Source of the DNA: a virus | DNA length: 37,991 nt | Reading direction: 5' to 3' (one strand) | Virus record (IMG/VR): IMGVR_UViG_3300036770_002095 | Span: 1-37,991 of that record | In this document: in pieces, positions 33,045 to 37,991 of the stretch | How positions within the stretch are numbered: position 1 is the first letter of the stretch | Layout of the letters: each line of letters opens with the position of its first letter | Position numbers and translations under genes: made by a program | The notes under the pieces: generated by a model | The model's database searches: none | Told to the model about the DNA's origin: nothing | The model's input: only the letters and a program-made list of their open reading frames with translations

Positions 33045-33566
33045 ATCGACCCAATAACGATACTAGCTGCGTGCAGTGCAGTATGGAGTGGCATAAAGCA
33101 AGCCTCCGAGTTCGCTCAGGAGGCTGAAGGCGTTTGGAGTCAGCTAAGTAAATACGTTGGGCTGGCCGATCAACTAGAGCAGCACATCACAGAGGCAAAG
33201 AACAAGCCTCAAAAACCCAAACTGTTTGGCAAGCTAGAGTTCGGCAACGACACTCAAGAAGCCTTCAATGCGTTTGAGGCAGAGCATAAGCTAGCCGAGA
33301 TGGAGCGTGAGATTAGGCACGAGTTCCTCTACGGAGCCTTCTGCAACCTTGAGGGTGGCTTTGGTGGCATGGATGGCTACCGCAAGTTCTTAGAGATGCG
33401 GCGCAAGATCAGGGCTGACCGCATTAAGATGAAACAAGATCAGGAAAACATGCAGGCCGAGTTCTGGGCCAAGGTGCAGCTTTATGGCGGCGGCAGTGCC
33501 ATTGTGGTTATTGGCCTGCTGCTCATGTATGTGGCAATTGACTTTATCTTTAGGTACGCAAAATGA
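33045..33566 (+). CDS. Conserved phage protein with C-terminal membrane helix; apparent ATC start
   Basis: From an in-frame stop at 33030-33032, the frame is open to 33566. The first residues read (I)DPITILAACSAVWSGIK, and the MDPITI-type start is common in a family of phage proteins (recollection), so ATC at 33045 is the probable initiator; no ATG, GTG or TTG occurs before ATG 33300. GGGGG (33034-33038) lies six bases upstream. About 173 residues: an N-terminal amphipathic part, a charged coil (HKLAEMEREIRHEFL) and a final TM helix (AIVVIGLLLMYVAIDFIF). It overlaps the next gene (ATGA). A one-base indel in the G-run would instead connect it with ATG 33032. Confidence 0.7.
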   Translation: MDPITILAACSAVWSGIKQASEFAQEAEGVWSQLSKYVGLADQLEQHITEAKNKPQKPKLFGKLEFGNDTQEAFNAFEAEHKLAEMEREIRHEFLYGAFCNLEGGFGGMDGYRKFLEMRRKIRADRIKMKQDQENMQAEFWAKVQLYGGGSAIVVIGLLLMYVAIDFIFRYAK

Positions 33567-33838
33567 ACGAACGCTGGTCTACGGAAGAGATCGAGGTGCG
33601 GGTGTGGGCAATCATTGTCCTGTCACTAACCTCGATTCTGCTGCTCTCCACCTTTGGAATCATCATGGGCGTCATGTTTGTCGAGCATGACATGCAGTCC
33701 ATAGCGCCGATTGACGAGGCTTTCTTAGCCATACTGCGAGACATTATGCTGCTCTGTATCGGAGCCGTAGGTGGCATCGTGGGACGTAAAGGAGCCTATG
33801 CTGCCGCTAACGCACTGAAGAAGGAGGGCGAGCAATGA
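33563..33838 (+). CDS. Two-helix membrane protein, holin-like
   Basis: A 91-residue protein beginning MNERWSTEEIEVRVWAIIVL. Two TM helices (VWAIIVLSLTSILLLSTFGI and FLAILRDIMLLCIGAVGGIV), basic tail. Proteins of this pattern accompany lysis genes in related phages (recollection). With 33835-34236 it could form a holin/antiholin pair. It starts by ATGA overlap. Confidence 0.65.
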   Translation: MNERWSTEEIEVRVWAIIVLSLTSILLLSTFGIIMGVMFVEHDMQSIAPIDEAFLAILRDIMLLCIGAVGGIVGRKGAYAAANALKKEGEQ

Positions 33839-34236
33839 TTCCTTTGGCTGCCATTATGAGTATCGGGGAAAAGGTGCTGGACAAGGTTCTACCCGACCCA
33901 GAGGCTAAGAACAAGGCGATGGCCGAGCTTGCCAAGATACAGGCTGAGGGTAGGCTTGCAGAGCTTAATGCTGACAACATCGAGGCGCAAGAATTAACTA
34001 AGCGTGCCGAGGCCGACATGAGGTCGGATAGCTGGTTGAGCAAGAACATTAGGCCTATGACGCTGATCTTCATACTGTTGATCTACACTGTGTTTGGCTT
34101 TATGAGCGCATGGGACTTGGAAGTCAACGGCCCCTACGTTGAGCTACTTGGGCAGTGGGGCATGTTAATCATGTCCTTCTACTTTGGTGGCCGTACCCTC
34201 GAAAAGATTATGAACATGAAAGGCAAGGACAAATGA
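33835..34236 (+). CDS. Holin of the GTA three-TM type
   Basis: 133 residues. N-terminal helix (AAIMSIGEKVLDKVL) and charged coil (KIQAEGRLAELNADN), then SKNIRPMTLIFILLIYTVFG (TM), WGMLIMSFYFGGRTLEKIM with the FGGRTLEK motif. This C-terminal block is the signature of the 'holin of three TMs for gene-transfer release' family. It overlaps the endolysin by four bases (ATGA). It would make holes allowing endolysin to reach the cell wall. Confidence 0.85.
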   Translation: MIPLAAIMSIGEKVLDKVLPDPEAKNKAMAELAKIQAEGRLAELNADNIEAQELTKRAEADMRSDSWLSKNIRPMTLIFILLIYTVFGFMSAWDLEVNGPYVELLGQWGMLIMSFYFGGRTLEKIMNMKGKDK

Positions 34237-34697
34237 ACCTAACCAAGAACTTTACTCTAGCCGAGATGACTAAATCCGAGACGGCATTGCGTTTTAACAT
34301 GGGCAACCACCCGGGCGATACCGAGCTTGAGAACCTTAAGATTCTTTGCGAGAAAGTATTGCAACCCGTAAGAGATCATTACGGTAAAGGCGTGAAGGTC
34401 AACAGTGGTTATAGGCACCCGCTGGTCAATGCCAAGGTGGGTGGCAGCCCCCGATCAGACCATTGCAAGGGCATGGCAGCCGACATAGAAATACCGGGTG
34501 TGGCCAATGCTGACCTAGCCGAGTGGATTAGGGATAACCTTAAGTTCACGCAGTTGATCTTGGAGTTTTATACCCCCGGCATACCTGATAGCGGGTGGGT
34601 GCATGTGTCTTACAACTCTTACGATCTTAAGATGCAGACCTTGACGGCAATGACGAAGGACGGTAAAACACAGTATGAAGACGGATTGGTGGCGTAA
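34233..34697 (+). CDS. Endolysin, peptidase M15-type
   Basis: 154 residues, start ATG at 34233 overlapping the holin stop. Zinc ligands His77 and Asp84 (RSDHCKGMAADIE) and His124 (WVHVSY), plus the earlier VNSGYRHP, form the M15A peptidase signature. It cleaves peptide bonds of peptidoglycan. There is no signal peptide and no cell wall-binding domain, so it is a single-domain enzyme of a Gram-negative-infecting phage, reached by holin action. Confidence 0.92.
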   Translation: MNLTKNFTLAEMTKSETALRFNMGNHPGDTELENLKILCEKVLQPVRDHYGKGVKVNSGYRHPLVNAKVGGSPRSDHCKGMAADIEIPGVANADLAEWIRDNLKFTQLILEFYTPGIPDSGWVHVSYNSYDLKMQTLTAMTKDGKTQYEDGLVA

Positions 34698-34963
34698 TGG
34701 CTGATAAGAAGGGTGTCTCTTTGTCTGTTGGACGGGGTGAGAAACAATCCGTCAAGCAGGGTGCTGGCTTAACGGCTAAGGGTCGTGCCAAGTACAATCG
34801 AGAGACAGGCAGCAAGTTAAAGGCACCTGCCCCCAACCCTAAAACTAAGAAGGACGAAGGCCGCAAGAAGTCGTTTTGTGCCCGTATGCGTGGCGTTGTG
34901 GCCAAGGCCAAGGGGCCAGCAACAAGGGCTAGGGCATCGCTAAGGAGATGGAAATGTCGGTAA
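34697..34963 (+). CDS. Conserved basic protein, DUF6321-like (88 aa)
   Basis: MADKKGVSLSVGRGEKQSVK, then AKGRAKYNRETGSKLKAPAP and RKKSFCARMRGVVAKAKGPA. The pattern resembles DUF6321 (recollection), small Lys/Arg-rich phage proteins with one conserved Cys. Function unknown. Starts by TAATG overlap with the endolysin. Confidence 0.7.
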   Translation: MADKKGVSLSVGRGEKQSVKQGAGLTAKGRAKYNRETGSKLKAPAPNPKTKKDEGRKKSFCARMRGVVAKAKGPATRARASLRRWKCR

Positions 34964-35106
34964 AACGTGGACTCTATTCAAACATTAACGCCAAACGTAA
35001 ACGTATCGCTGCCGGTAGTGGCGAGAGAATGAGGAAACCCGGTACCAAGGGTGCCCCCACTGCCAAGGCATTTAAGCAGTCTGCACGTACTGCGAAGCGT
35101 AAATAG
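34954..35106 (+). CDS. Small basic protein (50 aa), last late gene
   Basis: A 50-residue reading frame beginning MSVKRGLYSNINAKRKRIAA and ending AFKQSARTAKRK, with AAGGAG upstream. It is the typical 'RGLYSNINAKRKRI' small phage protein (recollection). Overlap with the previous gene; the terminator follows. Likely DNA- or RNA-binding by charge. Confidence 0.7.
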   Translation: MSVKRGLYSNINAKRKRIAAGSGERMRKPGTKGAPTAKAFKQSARTAKRK

Positions 35107-35134
35107 TCATTCCTCCCCCTGAGTCACAGGGTTG

Positions 35135-35169
35135 ACCCGGCGGTGTTCATTCCCCGTCGGGTTTTTTTT
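35135..35169 (+). terminator. Intrinsic terminator at the end of the late operon
   Basis: Stem ACCCGGCGG (35135-35143) and CCGTCGGGT (35154-35162) with one G-T pair, 10-base loop, then eight T residues (35162-35169). It separates the rightward late operon from the convergent leftward genes, and its right arm and T-run encode the last codons of the 147-residue minus-strand gene. Confidence 0.85.
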
Positions 35170-35590
35170 CGAGATCAACCAGCATGCAGTACTCAATGGG
35201 CACGATGAAGAACGGCTCTTGAAAGCAAAACTTGTTGTCTCGCATCTCCACGGGGCACTGCGTCACAATCTCTCCCGGCACGAACACGGCCCACTTGCAG
35301 TCTTTACTCACGGCAAACAATAGGCTAGGCTGATCCAGCGTAAAGAACTTGCGCTTGCGCTCAGGGATATGCAGGGTATCGAAAGGGAAAACCTCGGTAT
35401 TCCAGTTATGGCGACGCTCGACCTCAACGTAGCCGCAAATCTTGTCTTCTTCGTAGATGACTAGATCAACCTCGTACTGGCTGCCTTCTTCGACAGGATA
35501 GCCCCAGATACCCTCTAAGAAGCCTTTAACGGCCTCCTTTGCTATGGCGTCGTTCTCGTCATGCAGGGCTTGGCTAAACTCCTTACGCAC
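35147..35590 (-). CDS. PD-(D/E)XK nuclease-like protein (147 aa)
   Basis: Residues 38-60 (YEVDLVIYEEDKICGYVEVE) carry Asp42 and Glu56-Val-Glu58, spaced like the catalytic core of restriction-like nucleases (D, then E-x-E/K). The N-terminal helix ALHDENDAIAKEAVKGFL precedes it. The rest is beta-rich. This may be a DNA processing or degradation nuclease, or an inactive relative because the last residue is Glu instead of Lys. The stop overlaps the late terminator. It overlaps 35583-35807 by eight bases. Confidence 0.55.
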   Translation of the reverse strand: MRKEFSQALHDENDAIAKEAVKGFLEGIWGYPVEEGSQYEVDLVIYEEDKICGYVEVERRHNWNTEVFPFDTLHIPERKRKFFTLDQPSLLFAVSKDCKWAVFVPGEIVTQCPVEMRDNKFCFQEPFFIVPIEYCMLVDLEKKPDGE

Positions 35591-35807
35591 GGTTTACATG
35601 CTCCACAATGACGGCAGCCGCTAGTGCTGCGTACTCAGGGCTGCGGGAGTCAATCTTAAAGACGGGTACGCCATCTCTATCAATAATCATCATGGCTCCG
35701 TCTTTGCCGATCTCTGCGGCCCAAGGCGTGCAGAGCATGTCATGCACCCATTCTTGCTCACTTTGTACTTCGTGCATGAAACGCTCTTCATCACTTTGGT
35801 TTTCCAT
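35583..35807 (-). CDS. Hypothetical acidic protein (74 aa)
   Basis: An acidic N-terminus (MENQSDEERFMHEVQSEQEW), then beta strand GAMMIIDRDGVPVFKIDSRS and a helical end. No recognisable family. Overlaps the glycosyltransferase-like gene 35791-36573 by 17 bases. Confidence 0.5.
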   Translation of the reverse strand: MENQSDEERFMHEVQSEQEWVHDMLCTPWAAEIGKDGAMMIIDRDGVPVFKIDSRSPEYAALAAAVIVEHVNRA

Positions 35808-36573
35808 TGCTTACTCCCGGCTCTTCAATTAGTTGACCTTCAAACAGGTAGGTGCCAAAGTGCCCGATCTTACACCACGGGGCACCCCAGACTTTGCCCT
35901 TGAGTTCTCGCCACTTATGGCAAAAGTGATAATCCTCACTAAGCAGCCTGCCTGTCTTGGGGCAAATGCTCTCGGTGAAGTATTGGCTGATCGGCTTACC
36001 ACCCGGTAAGTGGCTCATGTCGTTCCTGAAGAACGGCACCTTCTTCTTCATCTTCTCAAACACCTTGCGCTTAATCAGCATGATGCCCGTGCCACCTGCT
36101 GCGATCTCAAAGGGCTGGTTCTGCGGCACTGAGATATGGCTGGTGTTTTCCTTAAGGTTCACGACAAAGCTACCCGTGAACCGGCCAAGGTTCTCGTGCC
36201 CTGCCAAGGCTGCCTCTTTGACGCTGCGCCAGTTGATCTCTTTCTTAGGGCAAATACCCACAATAATGTCCTTGTCGGCCAGAATCATGTTGAGAATGTC
36301 AATGGCTCTGAACTTCATGTCAGCGTCGATAAACAACAGGTGGGTGTTGTCGGTCTGCAAGAACTGGTCAGCAAGGTTATTGCGTGCCCGTGTTATCAAG
36401 CTCTCATTGAACATGAAGGCGCATGTCAGGCGTATGTTTTGCGATGTGAGCATCCCTGATAGCTCTAGCAATGATTGGACATAGACCCCCGTGCATTGGC
36501 CGCCGTACATGGGCGTAGCAACCTGCACTCTGATCTCGGGTAACTCGGGTTCTACTTTCTTTTTGCGTGGCAT
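35791..36573 (-). CDS. Glycosyltransferase-like protein (GT-A fold, DAD motif)
   Basis: A 260-residue protein. IRVQVATPMYGGQCTGVYVQ (about 14-33), a second strand SQNIRLTCAFMFNESLITRA, and HLLFIDADMKFRAIDILNMI (about 78-97), where Asp83-Ala-Asp85 is the DXD metal-binding motif. GGTGIMLIKR and a KTGRLLSEDYHFCHKWRE acidic segment complete the GT-A type layout. The sugar and acceptor are unknown. It is distinct from the protein at 1992-2774. It is separated from the nuclease 36630-36992 by a short hairpin region. Confidence 0.75.
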   Translation of the reverse strand: MPRKKKVEPELPEIRVQVATPMYGGQCTGVYVQSLLELSGMLTSQNIRLTCAFMFNESLITRARNNLADQFLQTDNTHLLFIDADMKFRAIDILNMILADKDIIVGICPKKEINWRSVKEAALAGHENLGRFTGSFVVNLKENTSHISVPQNQPFEIAAGGTGIMLIKRKVFEKMKKKVPFFRNDMSHLPGGKPISQYFTESICPKTGRLLSEDYHFCHKWRELKGKVWGAPWCKIGHFGTYLFEGQLIEEPGVSNGKPK

Positions 36574-36594
36574 GTCATCCTCTCTAAGTTAGGT

Positions 36595-36620
36595 GGGGGG
36601 TGCCAGAATCGCTGCCCCCC
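36595..36620. other. G6/C6 stem-loop between nuclease and glycosyltransferase genes
   Basis: GGGGGG (36595-36600) and CCCCCC (36615-36620) can pair around a 14-base loop. No T-run follows on either strand, so it is not a typical terminator; it may attenuate read-through or stabilise mRNA ends. Confidence 0.5.
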
Positions 36621-36629
36621 GGCAACGTC

Positions 36630-36992
36630 CTAATCTGTTCCTTTTGCGGGAACTCCCTGCTCTGGCTCAGGTGGGGTTAATTCATTACCCATTAACTTCA
36701 ATGCGTCCTCTAGGTGGAACATGGCCATCGACTTCTTCCCATCCCCCCTAAAAATTACGACTGGGGTGTGATCTGCGTCACATGCTTTGTCAGCTTGTTC
36801 CATCCATTCGTAGACGGCTATGTTACGTCTGCGCTTGCACTCAATCAGAAAAGGGCCAAGCTCAAGATCGCCGTGGTCGGCTTCTTGATACTGCTTGAGG
36901 TTACGCTTGATCTTGATGCCCAAAGCATCAAAGACGGCTGCGGCAACCTCTCGCTCGTAGTTAGCCCCCCGATCTCGTGCTAGTTTAGACAT
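36630..36992 (-). CDS. Holliday junction resolvase-like / PD-(D/E)XK nuclease
   Basis: 120 residues. RGANYEREVAAAVFDALG (Glu13, Glu15), then ADHGDLELGPFLIECKRRRN with Asp42, Glu51 and Lys53, the Hjc/VRR-type D...ExK core. Length is right for a single-domain resolvase. It would trim or resolve branched DNA during recombination and packaging, consistent with neighbours SSB-like (36992-37267), annealing protein and exonuclease. C-terminal tail is Pro/Glu-rich. Stop and ATG overlap with neighbours. Confidence 0.75.
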   Translation of the reverse strand: MSKLARDRGANYEREVAAAVFDALGIKIKRNLKQYQEADHGDLELGPFLIECKRRRNIAVYEWMEQADKACDADHTPVVIFRGDGKKSMAMFHLEDALKLMGNELTPPEPEQGVPAKGTD

Positions 36993-37267
36993 TAGAAGGG
37001 TACGTCACCGTCAATGTCGTCAAAGCTCTTAGAAGGCGTTGGCTGCCGATTCTGCTTGTAGTTAGGGTCTGGCTTCCAAGTATCCTCTTTAATGCTGATT
37101 AGCGGCCCTTTAGCGGTACTCTTAATCCAGCCTGCCATCTTCAGGGTATCGCCTGCCTTGTAGTCCTGATCTAAAAGCAGCTCACCTTTCCAGTCTGGCC
37201 CCTTGCTGCCGTCAGGTTTGTTTTGTGCAAATAGGGCACCTGTGCCCGGTGGTCTTTCAAACGCCAT
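36992..37267 (-). CDS. SSB-like ssDNA-binding protein with acidic C-terminal tip
   Basis: 91 residues. MAFERPPGTGALFAQNKPDG, WKGELLLDQDYKAGDTLKMA, GWIKSTAKGPLISIKE form a small beta-barrel-like core; the linker is Gln/Pro-rich, and the end SFDDIDGDVPF copies the acidic tip of bacterial SSB (DDDIPF) that recruits partner proteins. Short phage proteins with this layout are known as single-strand DNA binding protein substitutes (recollection). Works with annealing protein and exonuclease. Overlaps the resolvase by one base. Confidence 0.7.
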   Translation of the reverse strand: MAFERPPGTGALFAQNKPDGSKGPDWKGELLLDQDYKAGDTLKMAGWIKSTAKGPLISIKEDTWKPDPNYKQNRQPTPSKSFDDIDGDVPF

Positions 37268-37268
37268 G

Positions 37269-37454
37269 TCAAACTCCTTTCACCAAATGATAACGGGCGA
37301 ACGACTTACCGCCCTCCTGTACCTCTTCTGTCACAATGTTGTGACCTTTACGACGTAAATCATCAATGCGTGCCGCCAGCCTGAACACGCCCATCATCTG
37401 CAAGGCTTCTAGTGCAGTCAGAGTGTGGCCCTTTGCCATGTAGCGCAGAATCAA
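37269..37454 (-). CDS. Small HTH protein (HTH_39-like), start uncertain
   Basis: LTALEALQMMGVFRLAARID and DLRRKGHNIVTEEVQ form a winged-helix pattern like the HTH_39 domain, with a beta hairpin ending ARYHLVKG. TTG at 37454 is the first canonical start. Upstream the frame stays open (VAEPVNGTRFSQSE in front), reaching back to GTA at 37496 with no ATG, GTG or TTG, so the true start may be non-canonical; the safe internal ATG is 37439. A DNA-binding regulator of the early operon is likely. Confidence 0.65.
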   Translation of the reverse strand: MILRYMAKGHTLTALEALQMMGVFRLAARIDDLRRKGHNIVTEEVQEGGKSFARYHLVKGV

Positions 37455-37492
37455 CTCTGACTGACTGAAGCGGGTGCCGTTGACTGGCTCGG

Positions 37493-37991
37493 CTACTTTT
37501 TTGCTTCTTCATCTATCGAGCGCCGTGCCGTGCCAATGCCGTTGCTGAAGACCTGATACAAGCCCTCGTGGTTACGGGCAAGCTCGTGAATGTTCTTTGA
37601 GTTGCACTTCTCAAAGTCAGACATTTTCAATAGCTTGGTGCCTGCGTCCATCTTCTTGTTGGCTGCGATCTTGTCAATCATGGTTAGGAAAGCGTCTGCC
37701 CAATCGTCCATCGTTTCGTGATAGGCATAAGGCTCGTCACTCCCGGGCACCATCAAAGCAATGCCGTCGGTAGGCTGCTCAACGACTGCTGCAACCGACG
37801 GGGCGGCTTCTGTTGAAACTTGAACCACTGGTTCCATTCTGGCCCCCGGGATTGTTTCGGCTTCTGTTTCGTCAAGCATCCCGAGGCCACAGTGGGCGAG
37901 GACTGCACGCCTAATCGCTTTCGTGGTCGCTTTGAGGACTGCATTGGCAAGGGCGTCCCCTTTGAGGTGTGCAATTGCCACTGCCCCTTGG
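37493..37991 (-). CDS. Single-strand annealing protein-like recombinase, C-terminal part (cut by window edge)
   Basis: The frame is open from the right edge (first codons Q-G-A-V-A-I-A-H-L). QGAVAIAHLKGDALANAV and IRRAVLAHCGLGMLDETEAE match the C-terminal conserved block of the same annealing protein family as the fragment at 1-164 (family recognition from memory). The remaining ~120 residues are less conserved with a helical C-terminal part. Upstream residues of the family that should lie between PF and DQGAV are absent in the window. GTG 37981 is not a true start. Joined to 164, the product would be one gene minus a middle piece. Confidence 0.8.
   Translation of the reverse strand, partial: QGAVAIAHLKGDALANAVLKATTKAIRRAVLAHCGLGMLDETEAETIPGARMEPVVQVSTEAAPSVAAVVEQPTDGIALMVPGSDEPYAYHETMDDWADAFLTMIDKIAANKKMDAGTKLLKMSDFEKCNSKNIHELARNHEGLYQVFSNGIGTARRSIDEEAKK

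Noticed and set aside
36624-36631. CCTAATC sequence on the plus strand
   Set aside because: Orientation is opposite to leftward genes and it lies at the end of the resolvase gene, not in a leader.
1-37991. CRISPR array, insertion sequence or transposase
   Set aside because: No regularly spaced identical repeats with unique spacers, and no transposase-like protein or terminal inverted repeats were seen.

Overview
The window is almost certainly a near-complete genome of a tailed double-stranded DNA phage, podovirus-like, infecting a Gram-negative bacterium. I infer this from three things. The head and portal genes follow a P22-like order (large terminase, portal, scaffold, coat, head-tail adaptor, nozzle-like protein, internal virion proteins). 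There is no tape-measure, sheath or baseplate gene. The lysis cassette has a short M15-type endolysin and a GTA-type three-helix holin. The exact host cannot be read from the sequence. No integrase, phage-encoded DNA polymerase, primase, helicase or RNA polymerase was found, so replication and transcription probably rely on the host.

Layout. Bases 1-4270 (minus strand) hold a leftward early operon: several small proteins of unknown function, a GT-A-like glycosyltransferase, a YqaJ/lambda-type exonuclease and the start of a single-strand annealing protein gene that runs off the left edge. The end of that same gene is at the right edge (37493-37991, minus). It is followed leftward by an HTH protein, an SSB-like protein, a Hjc-like nuclease, a second glycosyltransferase and a small PD-(D/E)XK-like protein. 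Joined as a circle, the two edges form one leftward DNA-metabolism and recombination operon, with a short piece of the annealing gene apparently missing at the junction.

Bases 4271-5124 contain no convincing gene. They hold a promoter for the left operon, several hairpins, a large inverted repeat ending in a T-run (a minus-strand terminator) and arrays of short repeats. Bases 5125-6676 (minus) form a compact four-gene unit with its own terminator: an ArdC-like antirestriction protein, a DUF6926-like protein, a 62-residue protein and a 30-residue membrane peptide. Bases 6677-7241 are the divergent intergenic region and carry an iteron-like array (TAGCTATAGTTA units).

Bases 7242-35106 (plus) are the late region: small proteins, an SAM-methyltransferase-like protein, packaging and head genes (8180-15979), tail genes including a triple LamG protein (15992-23118), three large internal virion or ejection protein candidates (23120-31549), a set of very small basic proteins, membrane proteins, holin and endolysin. 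Genes are packed with many ATGA or TAATG overlaps, which indicates translational coupling. The late operon ends at an intrinsic terminator (35135-35169) that faces the convergent early operon.

The least explained parts are the structured 0.8-kb noncoding region, the iteron array, the recurring CCTAATC leader motif before leftward genes, the ArdC-linked microgenes, and a virion-region gene (about 33045) with no canonical start codon.
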